A DNA stretch of 25,174 nucleotides from Methanoregula sp. UBA471 (GCA_002495065.1 DADT01000029.1:18959-44132), one strand, 5' to 3'. Shown: positions 7,442-16,373, numbered from the stretch's first letter. Program-made: numbers and translations. Notes: generated by a model not told the origin, from the letters alone.

Positions 7442-8446
7442 ATGAAAAAAATACTGATCACGGGTATCAGCGGTTTTGTCGGAGGACATTTTGTTCATCA
7501 CCTGACCACGCATCGCAAAGATCTCGAGATTCATGGTATAAGCCGGTCGAGACCCGCGTGGGATTTTGTAAACATTCCCCCGCAATTGCTCAATGGTCAT
7601 CATTTCCATCAGGCAGATCTCAATGATATTCCGAGAATAAAATTACTGATCGAGGATATCCAGCCTGATTATATTCTCCACCTCGCGGCGCAGAGCTCGG
7701 TAGCTGAGAGCTGGAAGACTCCGGTATTCTCATTTTTGAATAACACCAATATCTTCCTGAATATCATTGATACGGTCAGGCTTAATGACAATGCAGCCCG
7801 GGTTCTTTCAATTGGATCATCGGAACAATATGGGATTGTTTCCGAACAGGATCTTCCCATATCTGAAGACAGGCCTCAAAGCCCGGAAAATCCCTACGCA
7901 GTTGCACGGGTTGCCCAGGAGCAGCTTGCCAGGATATACGCCAAAGGCTATAATCTTGATATCTGCTGTACCCGTTCATTCAACCACTGTGGTCCCGGAC
8001 AGACCGATCGCTTCGTTGTCAGCGCAATAGTCAAACAGTTTGTTCAAATTATCCGTGGGATTCAGAAACCTGTAATCACTATCGGTAATGGTGATATTGT
8101 CCGCGATTTTGTCGATGTGCACGATGTGATCGGGGCATATGACCTTCTCCTTTCCAAAGGCAAAAAAGGAGAGGTGTACAACATATGCAGCGGCCAGGGC
8201 CGGGCAATCAGGGATATTGTGAGAACGATGTCTGACATACTTGGCATCCAGGTCGATGTGCACCAGGAACAAGATCAAATCCGCCCGATTGACAATCCAC
8301 GGATTATTGGTAGTTATAAGAAAATCAAGCATGATTTGGGCTGGGAACCCACGATTTCTTTTGAACAGAGTCTCAAATCAATATATACCTACTGGGATCA
8401 TAAAATAGAGATTGCATCGAAAGTATCACCAGGCAAAACTCTTTGA
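7442..8446 (+). CDS. GDP-mannose 4,6-dehydratase / GDP-6-deoxy-mannose reductase-like SDR protein
   Basis: This 334-residue extended short-chain dehydrogenase/reductase probably makes an activated deoxysugar for the glycan. The N-terminus has the NAD(P)-binding glycine pattern GISGFVG (G8, G11, G14). The SSEQYG block (S126, S127, E128) matches the Ser/Thr-x-Glu of dehydratases. The RSFNHCGPGQ block (from about residue 178) is a hallmark of the GDP-mannose dehydratase/Rmd group. The catalytic Tyr-x3-Lys reads Y152-A-V-A-R156, so Arg replaces Lys. That pattern may point to a reductase-like subgroup, and I cannot decide between dehydratase and reductase. It is first in the plus-strand run, with a clear ribosome binding site. 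Confidence 0.85.
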   Translation: MKKILITGISGFVGGHFVHHLTTHRKDLEIHGISRSRPAWDFVNIPPQLLNGHHFHQADLNDIPRIKLLIEDIQPDYILHLAAQSSVAESWKTPVFSFLNNTNIFLNIIDTVRLNDNAARVLSIGSSEQYGIVSEQDLPISEDRPQSPENPYAVARVAQEQLARIYAKGYNLDICCTRSFNHCGPGQTDRFVVSAIVKQFVQIIRGIQKPVITIGNGDIVRDFVDVHDVIGAYDLLLSKGKKGEVYNICSGQGRAIRDIVRTMSDILGIQVDVHQEQDQIRPIDNPRIIGSYKKIKHDLGWEPTISFEQSLKSIYTYWDHKIEIASKVSPGKTL

Positions 8447-8587
8447 ATGAAAACTCACGCGGAATAAGTTTTTCCATATACTCATAAAAGTAGACTATAC
8501 CTGCAAATTACGGATTGGGCAGGAAAAAAATTACAGACAGTTTCCTCAAAAAAACAGGGAAAAAATCAGGTTAACCGGTGAATTGCA

Positions 8588-9661
8588 GTGAAGATCGCCA
8601 TCTTTCACGACTATTTTGGAGCTATTGGCGGAGGAGAAAGAGTGGTCACCACTCTTGCGGATATTTTCCATGGGGATATCGTGACTACCGATGCTGACGC
8701 ATTAAAAAAATTACAATTTAAAGGGAATGTTATTTCGCTCGGAAATACCTTCAAACTGCCTCCCATCAAACAATTTACCGCACAAAAAAAATTTTATTTC
8801 TGCGACCTATCGGATGAATATGATTTCTTTATTTTTTCAGGCTACTGGAGCCATTATGCTGCACATCTCAACCACCCGAACCTCTGGTACTGCTACAGCC
8901 CGGTGCGACCTTTTTACGATCTCTATGATGCATTTTACCGGCGACAGAACTCTATCTTCACCCGCCAGACTTTCCGGTTGTGGGTATACAGCATGCGATG
9001 GTTTGACCGGCGATCTATCAGGGATATAGACCGTATCATCGCCATTTCCCAGGTAACCCGGGCGAGAGTGAAAAAGTATCTCGGGTACGAGACCGATGTC
9101 ATCTATCCCCCGGTAGATACATCACGGTTCAGGTACAGGGAGTCGGGAGATTTCTGGTTGTCCGTGAACAGGCTTTATCCGGAAAAGCGTATCGAGTTGC
9201 AGCTGGAGAGCTTCAGGAGGATGCCGGATCAGAATCTTGTAATTGCCGGGGGATTTTCAAAAGGAGATCATGCTGAAGGATATACAAAACTGTTGTTGCA
9301 GGATCTGCCGGAGAACGTAAAGGTCATTGGAGAGGTTGAGGAGGATGCTCTTGCAGATCTGTATGCCCGCTGCCGTGGTCTGATTTGCACGGCTCTTGAC
9401 GAGGATTTCGGATTGACACCACTTGAAGCAATGGCAAGCGGGAAACCGGTAGTGGCTGTGAATGAAGGGGGGTTTTGTGAAACGGTCACCCGGGAAACCG
9501 GGCGCCTGGTAAACCCGGATTTACCCTCTATTATGGAAGCTGTAAGGGAAGTATCTGAGAATGCCGAATCCTTCCGAGGGTCCTGCCAGGCGAGGGTTAA
9601 GCTGTTCGATATTGCAGTTTTTGCAGATAAGATGAGGACAGCTGTGAACCAGAGAAAATGA
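8588..9661 (+). CDS. GT4-family glycosyltransferase
   Basis: This 357-residue GT-B enzyme starts at GTG, chosen because GGTGA lies 7 bases upstream. Visible motifs are the GGGERVV acceptor loop (about 14-20), the donor-side VNRLYPEK (193-200) and the E-x7-E motif in DEDFGLTPLE (E272, E280), followed by a GKPVVAVNEGG loop. The overall pattern resembles mannosyltransferases of polysaccharide clusters. Combined with the GDP-mannose-type sugar enzyme just upstream, this makes a GDP-sugar donor plausible but unproven. It is separated from its neighbours by 141 and 127 bases, which leaves room for internal promoters. Confidence 0.9.
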   Translation: MKIAIFHDYFGAIGGGERVVTTLADIFHGDIVTTDADALKKLQFKGNVISLGNTFKLPPIKQFTAQKKFYFCDLSDEYDFFIFSGYWSHYAAHLNHPNLWYCYSPVRPFYDLYDAFYRRQNSIFTRQTFRLWVYSMRWFDRRSIRDIDRIIAISQVTRARVKKYLGYETDVIYPPVDTSRFRYRESGDFWLSVNRLYPEKRIELQLESFRRMPDQNLVIAGGFSKGDHAEGYTKLLLQDLPENVKVIGEVEEDALADLYARCRGLICTALDEDFGLTPLEAMASGKPVVAVNEGGFCETVTRETGRLVNPDLPSIMEAVREVSENAESFRGSCQARVKLFDIAVFADKMRTAVNQRK

Positions 9662-9788
9662 TAATCTTATGATCTCTGGAATATTCTTTCAGTCTTGTCT
9701 GATATCTTTAGTAAAAAAGAAAATACCATAATTACCATGGTCATTATAATAATCAGAATACTTAAAACAGTTACGGCAGGGATTGGTT

Positions 9789-10556
9789 TTGAACTTAGGT
9801 CTGATTTTTGAACTTACCAAACGGGATTTTATCGAACGTTATTCGGGATCAGCTCTGGGTTTTGTCTGGTCGTTCATCTATCCCCTCATCAACATCCTTA
9901 TCTATATGATTATCTTCGGCAGCCTGATGGGAGCCCGGTTGCCCGGTATGTCATCAGTATGGGGATATGGGATATATCTCGTCGCAGGATTGATTCCGTG
10001 GACCGCATTTGCAAATACCATAACACGATCTTCAACCGTATTCCTGGATAAAAAAGGTATTATAACCAAAATTCGCATTGACCTGCCAAAACTCCCACTC
10101 TTCATCGTATTTTCAGAAACGATTACCTTCGCCGTAACACTGGTAATATTTCTTGGCATCCTCCTTATTACCGGATACACCTTCTCGCCGTATCTGATTT
10201 GTATTCCACTTATCTATTTCATCCAGCAGGTGTTTGCGTACGCTCTCGGTTTTTTCCTTGCAATGCTCGTGGTCTTTCTGAGGGACCTAAAGGAGGTCGT
10301 AACCATCGGTTTCCAGATCTGGTTCTGGTTCACTCCCATTGTCTATGTTTTTGAGATTCTTCCCCCTCTCGCGCAGCAAATCCTTTTCTGGAACCCTGCC
10401 CTTGCATTTATTTCCGCATATCACGACATTTTTATTTTGCAGAAGATGCCATCCTTCCTCTATCTCTCCATCGTATTGATTATGAGTATTGGTCTCATCA
10501 TCCTGGATTATACAATCTTCAGGAAACTGGAGAAGGATATTCGTGATTTCATCTGA
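9789..10556 (+). CDS. ABC-2 type polysaccharide export permease (Wzm family)
   Basis: This is the membrane half of an ABC exporter that moves lipid-linked polysaccharide across the membrane. The protein has about 255 residues, the usual family length. It opens with an amphipathic N-terminus (FELTKRDFIERYSGSALG) typical of Wzm, followed by six membrane segments. A WFWFTPIVY-type stretch in the second half is also characteristic. Start choice: no ATG is available; the TTG at 9789 has AGGGA 6 bases upstream, whereas the TTG at 9783 (two residues longer) would be too close. The partner ATPase follows 91 bases downstream. Confidence 0.9.
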   Translation: MNLGLIFELTKRDFIERYSGSALGFVWSFIYPLINILIYMIIFGSLMGARLPGMSSVWGYGIYLVAGLIPWTAFANTITRSSTVFLDKKGIITKIRIDLPKLPLFIVFSETITFAVTLVIFLGILLITGYTFSPYLICIPLIYFIQQVFAYALGFFLAMLVVFLRDLKEVVTIGFQIWFWFTPIVYVFEILPPLAQQILFWNPALAFISAYHDIFILQKMPSFLYLSIVLIMSIGLIILDYTIFRKLEKDIRDFI

Positions 10557-10647
10557 TTTTATAATCAGGTTAAAATAAGGTTAAGAAAAGTGACTCCGTC
10601 GATATTTTTAATGTCTGCGATGACCAACAATAGCACAGTACTCTCTT

Positions 10648-11931
10648 ATGATTAAGGTTGACGGGATCTCAAAAAAATTCAAATTATATCACTCACCAGC
10701 TGACCGGCTGAAGGAGATCATTTTCAGGAAAAAGTATCACAAGGATTTTATCGCCCTTGATTCCATCTCGTTCGAAGTCGGTGCTGGCAAGACACTCGGA
10801 ATCGTCGGTCAGAACGGGGCCGGCAAATCCACCCTCCTGAAAATTCTTTCAGGTATTGTCATTCCAGACGCAGGCACTATCCGGATCGATGGGAAAGTCA
10901 CCGGTCTCCTCGAGCTTGGAACCGGATTTAATTTCGAGATGACCGGCCTTGAGAACATTTATATGAACGGTACGCTTATCGGCATGAGCCGCGATGAAAT
11001 TGGCGAGAGAAAACAGACAATTATCGATTTTTCCGAGCTGGGAGAGTTCATCGACGAACCGATTAAGACCTATTCTTCTGGTATGGTGATGCGTCTTGCG
11101 TTCTCGATTGCGATCCATGCCGGCCCTTCCTGCTTTCTTGTTGATGAGGCACTTTCTGTAGGTGATGCCTATTTCCAGCAGAAATGCATGAGGAAGATCC
11201 AAGAGTTTCGTGAGGGTGGAGGATCAATCGTGTTCGTTTCGCATGACATGAGTGCTGTGAAGACGTTGTGTGATTCGGCGATCTTGCTCGATCACGGGAG
11301 GGTCATCGACCATGGGGATCCCAAGGATGTCACGGATTTTTATCAGAACATGATGCTGCAAAAGATGCACGTGGGAGATTCACCGGTTCGTGTTCAGGTG
11401 AAAAACAGCGAAAACACACCAAAAGGAAATTATTCCGGAATTGCGACAGGAGACGTCGACCTTGTTTCCTTTAGGATATGCAATGAGAAAGGAGAGGAAA
11501 TTTCGTATATAGAAAGTGAAAGTACAATCAGAATTATTTGTAAAATAATATCCCGGAAGACTCTTGAAGAGCCGCATTACGGCCTGATGATTCGTAATGA
11601 ACTTGGACTCTCAATTTTTGAAACAAATACGTATTGCATGAAAACAACGACAGAAAAATTATCGAATGGTCAGACTGCTGAGATTCATTGGACGATGAAT
11701 TTTCCGGTATACTCCGGAACATATACATTTTCTATTGGCGTTGCGAATAAAGGGTTTGACCTTGGTTCCTTTGATGAATATCTTTTATTAATACATGACA
11801 TCGGCTCTATCAAAGTCCTGAAGAATTCGCAGTCTATCTTTTATTTCGGGATCTTTAATATGAAGCCGATGATTTCCGTTGATGTCTTAAAGCCAGTTGA
11901 TGATCCTTATGTGCTGGCAGAGAGACCTTAA
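10648..11931 (+). CDS. ABC exporter ATPase with Wzt-type C-terminal glycan-recognition domain
   Basis: This is the ATPase partner of the preceding permease. The N-terminal domain has Walker A GQNGAGKST (54-62), signature YSSGM (142-146), Walker B FLVDE (163-167, catalytic E167) and the switch His (H199). The second half (about 250-427) is beta-rich with the GLMIRNELG...IFETNT pattern of Wzt C-terminal domains. In bacterial O-antigen exporters that domain binds the modified non-reducing end of the finished chain, so only capped polymers are exported. Its presence suggests the same gatekeeping here, and a WbdD-like methyltransferase lies two genes downstream. No Shine-Dalgarno is seen; a TATA-like tatttttaa lies about 40 bases upstream. 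Confidence 0.93.
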   Translation: MIKVDGISKKFKLYHSPADRLKEIIFRKKYHKDFIALDSISFEVGAGKTLGIVGQNGAGKSTLLKILSGIVIPDAGTIRIDGKVTGLLELGTGFNFEMTGLENIYMNGTLIGMSRDEIGERKQTIIDFSELGEFIDEPIKTYSSGMVMRLAFSIAIHAGPSCFLVDEALSVGDAYFQQKCMRKIQEFREGGGSIVFVSHDMSAVKTLCDSAILLDHGRVIDHGDPKDVTDFYQNMMLQKMHVGDSPVRVQVKNSENTPKGNYSGIATGDVDLVSFRICNEKGEEISYIESESTIRIICKIISRKTLEEPHYGLMIRNELGLSIFETNTYCMKTTTEKLSNGQTAEIHWTMNFPVYSGTYTFSIGVANKGFDLGSFDEYLLLIHDIGSIKVLKNSQSIFYFGIFNMKPMISVDVLKPVDDPYVLAERP

Positions 11932-11975
11932 TAGGGAATTGTTATTGGCGGATATATTACCGGCGAGAGGGTGCG

Positions 11976-13796
11976 ATGTCTAAAATTTTATTCATTAACC
12001 CAAATTTGAGACAGGAATATGGGTTACTGACGGTATACCCTCCACTTGGTCTATTATCAATCGCATCCGTACTTCTGGACAACAAATATGATCTTGCGGT
12101 ACTGGATGCAGACATCGACAATCAAACTTTTCAGGATATTGAAGACAAGATCCATACGTTTCAACCCGAATTAATCGGAATAACAATGACCACTTTGCAA
12201 TGCAAATCTGTTTTAACACTTGCTGACTACATTAAGAGAAAATTTCCATCAGTAATCATAGTGGTAGGCGGAGTACATCCGTCAGCACTGAGATCTGAAC
12301 TATTGAAACAATCCCCCGCTATCGATATTGTCATCTTTGGTGAAGGTGAGCAAACCTTTCTGGACCTCGTGCGAACAATCGATAACCATGACTCGTTAGA
12401 CAAAGTTAATGGAATTTGTTACCGGAGAGACGATGGTGCAATTCAGACGACAAAGCCAAGAGAATTGATTGAAGATCTTGATATCCTGCCTTTTCCTGCA
12501 TTTGACCTGGTATCGCCCCTTTCAAAGTATCCTGGTCCTTATCCGGTGAAATCACGCCCAACAATTCATATCATGGCATCACGAGGTTGCCCATTTGGCT
12601 GCCAGTTTTGTAGTAATCCTATATGGGGAAAGAAAGTCCGGTTCCATAGTCCGGAATATATCCTGATGGAGATTGAATGGCTTCAGAAATCCTATAACGT
12701 GCAGGAAATTTTTTTCCAGGACGACACATTTAATCTCACCCACCGTTGGCTTGAAAAAATTTGTCAGGGGATTATTTCAAGAGGTTTGAATAAAAAATGT
12801 GTCTTTAAAGCACCATTTCGTGCAAATGCCAGTCTTGTCTCCCCAGAGATCCTCAAACTTTTAAAAAAAGCCGGATTCTGGATGATCTTTTATGGTGTCG
12901 AAAGTGGCGATCCTGAAGTATTGAGAGCAATTAGTAAAAACCTTACCCTTGACGAAATAAAACGTGCTTTTTATCTCACAAAAAAGGCTGGTATACAGAC
13001 ATACGCTTCATTCATGATCGGAAATCTGAACGACAGCCCTTCCTCGATAAAAAATTCGATAAAATTTGCCAAAATCATTGACCCGGATTATGTTGGATTT
13101 GCAGTTGCTATGCCGTATCCTGGAAGTCGCCTCTATGAAATTCTGGAGGAAAATGACCAGATCACACTTTCTGACACAATGAATTTCAAAATGGGGAAAT
13201 ATATCATTCCAAACACGTCATTTCAACCAGGGGAGGTCGAAAGATTCTCACAAAGGGCATTTGACGAAATTACTGCCTTCAAAAACTCATGGCATCACAA
13301 ATTATTATATTATTTACAAAATCACGATTTTCCGCAGACTCCGGATCGTTATTTTGATTACCGTCCGTTTGATCGATCGCATCTGCCCGATCATCTTAAC
13401 TCATGTATTGAAATGGGATCATCAGATAATTATCATCTTGAAAAGGGGTGGTATCCCTTCGAATTCTGGCCCCCGTCAATACGATGGACCCAATCATCAG
13501 CGACCCTCTTTCTTCGCCCAAACAAGGACGATAAAACATTAAAAATTAAGATTGTCGCTTCAAAACCTTATGGCGACCAGATTCTCATGATTTCGATCGA
13601 TGGGGATACGTGCACTGTTCCGGTCGATCATAAAAATCCTGGAATAATTACCCTGCCGCTTAAAAAGGGGATATATTTAAAGAAATTCATCAAGATTGTC
13701 ATTACAACCACTCCCACATGGGTCCCGGATTGTACTTTACATAACGGTGACCGCCGTACATTGGGAGTAGCAATAAATAAAATATGGACTGATTAG
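11976..13796 (+). CDS. B12-binding-domain radical SAM protein with C-terminal beta-sandwich-like module
   Basis: This 606-residue enzyme belongs to the class with an N-terminal cobalamin-binding Rossmann domain (about 1-150), a radical SAM barrel (about 190-420) and a C-terminal extension. The iron-sulfur site is C-x3-C-x2-C at C205, C209 and C212. The B12 domain lacks an obvious D-x-H-x-x-G His ligand. Members often perform C-methylations or other radical chemistry, and in this setting a sugar or lipid-carrier modification is plausible. The last 115 or so residues form a separate module: GW (491-492), RW soon after, then TWVPD and D592-R-R-T-L-G. It recurs in two other proteins of this window. 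The start ATG follows a GAGAGGGTG stretch, 44 bases after the ATPase gene. Confidence 0.88.
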   Translation: MSKILFINPNLRQEYGLLTVYPPLGLLSIASVLLDNKYDLAVLDADIDNQTFQDIEDKIHTFQPELIGITMTTLQCKSVLTLADYIKRKFPSVIIVVGGVHPSALRSELLKQSPAIDIVIFGEGEQTFLDLVRTIDNHDSLDKVNGICYRRDDGAIQTTKPRELIEDLDILPFPAFDLVSPLSKYPGPYPVKSRPTIHIMASRGCPFGCQFCSNPIWGKKVRFHSPEYILMEIEWLQKSYNVQEIFFQDDTFNLTHRWLEKICQGIISRGLNKKCVFKAPFRANASLVSPEILKLLKKAGFWMIFYGVESGDPEVLRAISKNLTLDEIKRAFYLTKKAGIQTYASFMIGNLNDSPSSIKNSIKFAKIIDPDYVGFAVAMPYPGSRLYEILEENDQITLSDTMNFKMGKYIIPNTSFQPGEVERFSQRAFDEITAFKNSWHHKLLYYLQNHDFPQTPDRYFDYRPFDRSHLPDHLNSCIEMGSSDNYHLEKGWYPFEFWPPSIRWTQSSATLFLRPNKDDKTLKIKIVASKPYGDQILMISIDGDTCTVPVDHKNPGIITLPLKKGIYLKKFIKIVITTTPTWVPDCTLHNGDRRTLGVAINKIWTD

Positions 13797-13886
13797 GATG
13801 ATAGCAGAAATGGTAAATTTTAATTGAAAACCGGGAAAAGTCTCTTCCCTCGGTATTGAAATTAAGCGATCTTACCGGAGAACTAA

Positions 13887-15275
13887 ATGAAAAAAAATAC
13901 CATTGATAACTCAGATTCCAAAATCAATGTCGAAGAGGTCGTGGAGGCGATCAGGGAGAAAGTCCAGCGCCGCCATGCGGCGGGAGATGTATCAGATCCT
14001 CAAATCCCGCTCTCATCATCACTGTCTGAAACTTGCGCACCATTTGACGAATCAACACGGATGGACCGGATATTTATCAATTCAAACTGGGACCTCCACA
14101 ACAATAATTATATTATCACTTCCCATCACCATGGCATCGGAAAATTTCTCATAAAGGGGCGTCAGCTGGTTCACGGGGAGGTTCGGAGGTATGTCGATCC
14201 GTTGATCTCACGACAGACAGGATTGAATGCAAGTGTTGTCCGGATACTCAATTCAACCGTCCAGAAAAGTGTGGAACTCGAACAGCGGTGTGCGGGTCTC
14301 GAAAAACACTGTACAAACCTCGAACAGCAATGTGCAGACCTCAGGCAGAAACTAAAGGATCTTGATGACACTATATATGCCGGACAGAAAAATCTGGATC
14401 AGAGGATCTCCCGATGCATCGATATGGTTGATACGGCAATTGAGGTAAAGATCGATGAACGGATCCGTCAGCATCTCGCCCTCATGGATGGTAATGTCCA
14501 TGAACGGGCATGGCTTGTCAACATCCTCGAGGAGCGCATACAGACCGGACTTCAGGAAAAATGGCTTGGACCGGATCCTGCTTCCCCGGGTGCATTGAAT
14601 TACTATCTCTTTGAAGAACGATTCAGGGGGGCGAGTGAATCGATCAAGCAACAGCAGCTTGCATTCCTCACGTTCTTTGAGAACTGTTCGCGGGTGCTGG
14701 ATATTGGATGCGGACGAGGGGAATTCCTCGAGATCCTCCGGGACCATAATTTTGAGGGTGTTGGAATCGACATTGATCCGGATATGGTCCGATATTGCCG
14801 TTCTCACGGTTTGAACGTCGAACAGACTGATGCAATTACATATCTGGACATGACAGCTGATAACAGCCTTGACGGAATTTTTATCGATCAGGTCGTAGAG
14901 CATCTTGATCCGGAATATCTCATAAGGATGCTTGCGGCATGTTACCGGAAACTCCGATGTGGAGGTACGATCGTTGCGGAAACAGTAAATCCGCTGTCGC
15001 TTGCTTCGTTTTTCAATTTCTATCTCGACCTGAGTCACCATAAACCGGTTCATCCTCTCACCCTGAAATTTTTACTCGAATCAGTCGGCTTCAGGGATAA
15101 TGAAATTAAGTACTACTCTCCTATTCCCGACAGCGTAAAGCTGCAGAAAATCCCGATCGATGAGAGGAGTCCGGAAGCCGAGCAGCAATCATCGAACGTT
15201 TATAACAGCAATATTGAATTGTTGAACAACCTGCTCTGGGGACCGCGGGACTATGCCATAATTGGAAGGAAATAA
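13887..15275 (+). CDS. SAM methyltransferase with coiled coil, WbdD-like chain-terminator candidate
   Basis: The 462-residue protein begins with a short helix (INVEEVVEAIREKVQRR) commonly seen at the start of polysaccharide-cluster methyltransferases. It then has a strikingly regular heptad coiled coil (about 125-175; Leu at 131, 138, 145, 152, 159) and a class I methyltransferase domain from about residue 265, with motif I DIGCGRGE (272-279) and a later VVEHLDPE. In bacteria, WbdD-type proteins methylate the growing chain end, and the length of their coiled coil sets polymer length. The domain order and position beside an exporter with a Wzt-type tail fit that role; WbdD's kinase domain is not visible. 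GGAG lies 6 bases before the ATG. Confidence 0.85.
   Translation: MKKNTIDNSDSKINVEEVVEAIREKVQRRHAAGDVSDPQIPLSSSLSETCAPFDESTRMDRIFINSNWDLHNNNYIITSHHHGIGKFLIKGRQLVHGEVRRYVDPLISRQTGLNASVVRILNSTVQKSVELEQRCAGLEKHCTNLEQQCADLRQKLKDLDDTIYAGQKNLDQRISRCIDMVDTAIEVKIDERIRQHLALMDGNVHERAWLVNILEERIQTGLQEKWLGPDPASPGALNYYLFEERFRGASESIKQQQLAFLTFFENCSRVLDIGCGRGEFLEILRDHNFEGVGIDIDPDMVRYCRSHGLNVEQTDAITYLDMTADNSLDGIFIDQVVEHLDPEYLIRMLAACYRKLRCGGTIVAETVNPLSLASFFNFYLDLSHHKPVHPLTLKFLLESVGFRDNEIKYYSPIPDSVKLQKIPIDERSPEAEQQSSNVYNSNIELLNNLLWGPRDYAIIGRK
14277..14342 (+). repeat. 21-bp in-frame tandem repeats encoding heptads
   Basis: Codon CTC starts each unit at 14277, 14298, 14319 and 14340, exactly 21 bases apart. The first three units encode L-E-x-x-C-x-x with Cys at 135, 142 and 149, and their DNA remains similar (ctcga..., tgtgc...). 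This suggests copying of a heptad unit rather than independent evolution. Confidence 0.75.
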
Positions 15276-15326
15276 GTCCCAAAAGCCACATGACGAAAAC
15301 CCGGAAAGGAATAACATGAACCTATC

Positions 15327-16373
15327 ATGAAGATCGCTGTCTGCATGGCGCAAGTGCCATTTGTCAAGGGAGGCGCGGAATATTTATGCGACAATTTGTA
15401 CAAGGAACTCGTTGCCCGAAATTTCGAAGTCGAGTATATTAAAATCCCTTTCAAATGGTACCCACCCCAGGAAATTATCAATAATGCCATGATCTGGAGA
15501 TTACTGGATCTTACGGAAAGCGACGGAAAAAAGATCGATGCCGTTATCACGACAAAGTTTCCTTCCTATGTTCTTCGGCACCCGAACAAAGTCACCTGGT
15601 TGTTCCACCAGCACAGGCCCGCATATGACCTGGCACTTTCTGAATACGATGATTTAGCCCCCTTTGGAGCCTGGGGAGACATCGTGAGACGAAAGATTGT
15701 CTCAATCGATACCATGTCGCTGAAAGAATCTAAAAAGATATACAGCATCTCCAGGAATGTAACAAACCGTCTCGATACATTCAACAAAATCACTTCTGAA
15801 GTCCTGTACCCACCACCACCCTTTAACGGGAGATATTATGGTAAAAATTTCGACAATTATATACTCTATCCGAGTCGCCTGGATCCCAAGAAACGGCAGG
15901 AACTCGTGATCAGAAGCATGAAGTACGTCAATGGGGATCTGACATTGAAGATCGTCGGGACCGGTCCGCACAAGGATTACCTGAAAAGCGTGGCAAAGGA
16001 GTGCCATGTTGAAGAAAGGGTCGAATTTTCAGGTTTTGTTCCGGAGCAGGAACTCCTTGACCTGTATGCAAATGCTCTCTGCGTAGCTTATACGCCTTTG
16101 GATGAGGATTTGGGGTATGTCTCCATGGAAAGCATCCTTTCAAAAAAACCTCTCATCACCTGTACAGACTCAGGGGGGAGTCTTGAATTTATCGAAAACG
16201 GTGAGAATGGATACATCGTTAAACCTGATCCAGGGAAGGTAGCTGAAGCGATAAACCGGATATTTTCAGATGGATCAGCCCGAAGGCTGGGTGAAAGGGG
16301 CTATGAAAAATTCGGGAACAATTTTCTTTCGTGGGATGTCGTGATCGAGAAATTATTGCAGCCATTATCATGA
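15327..16373 (+). CDS. GT4-family glycosyltransferase
   Basis: This 348-residue GT-B enzyme has an acceptor-side KGGAEYL (14-20), donor-side YPSRLDPKKR (181-190) and the E-x7-E motif in DEDLGYVSME (E260, E268), followed by a DSGGSLEF loop. It resembles the GT4 at 8588 in its second half (same L-D-E-D-x-G block). No membrane segment is visible. The nearest ribosome-binding-like AAAGGA is 16 bases upstream of the ATG, but it is well placed for a four-codon mini-reading frame (15316-15330) whose TGA overlaps this ATG. The next gene overlaps its stop as ATGA, so the two transferases are translationally coupled. Confidence 0.9.
   Translation: MKIAVCMAQVPFVKGGAEYLCDNLYKELVARNFEVEYIKIPFKWYPPQEIINNAMIWRLLDLTESDGKKIDAVITTKFPSYVLRHPNKVTWLFHQHRPAYDLALSEYDDLAPFGAWGDIVRRKIVSIDTMSLKESKKIYSISRNVTNRLDTFNKITSEVLYPPPPFNGRYYGKNFDNYILYPSRLDPKKRQELVIRSMKYVNGDLTLKIVGTGPHKDYLKSVAKECHVEERVEFSGFVPEQELLDLYANALCVAYTPLDEDLGYVSMESILSKKPLITCTDSGGSLEFIENGENGYIVKPDPGKVAEAINRIFSDGSARRLGERGYEKFGNNFLSWDVVIEKLLQPLS

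Noticed and set aside
13833..13849. gggaa/ttccc hairpin between the radical SAM and methyltransferase genes
   Set aside because: The 5-bp arms are too weak, and there is no T-run or conserved context to call it a terminator or operator.
14352..15053. 233-codon antisense frame in the methyltransferase gene
   Set aside because: The sense strand carries clear methyltransferase motifs; the antisense product shows no domain and no start context.
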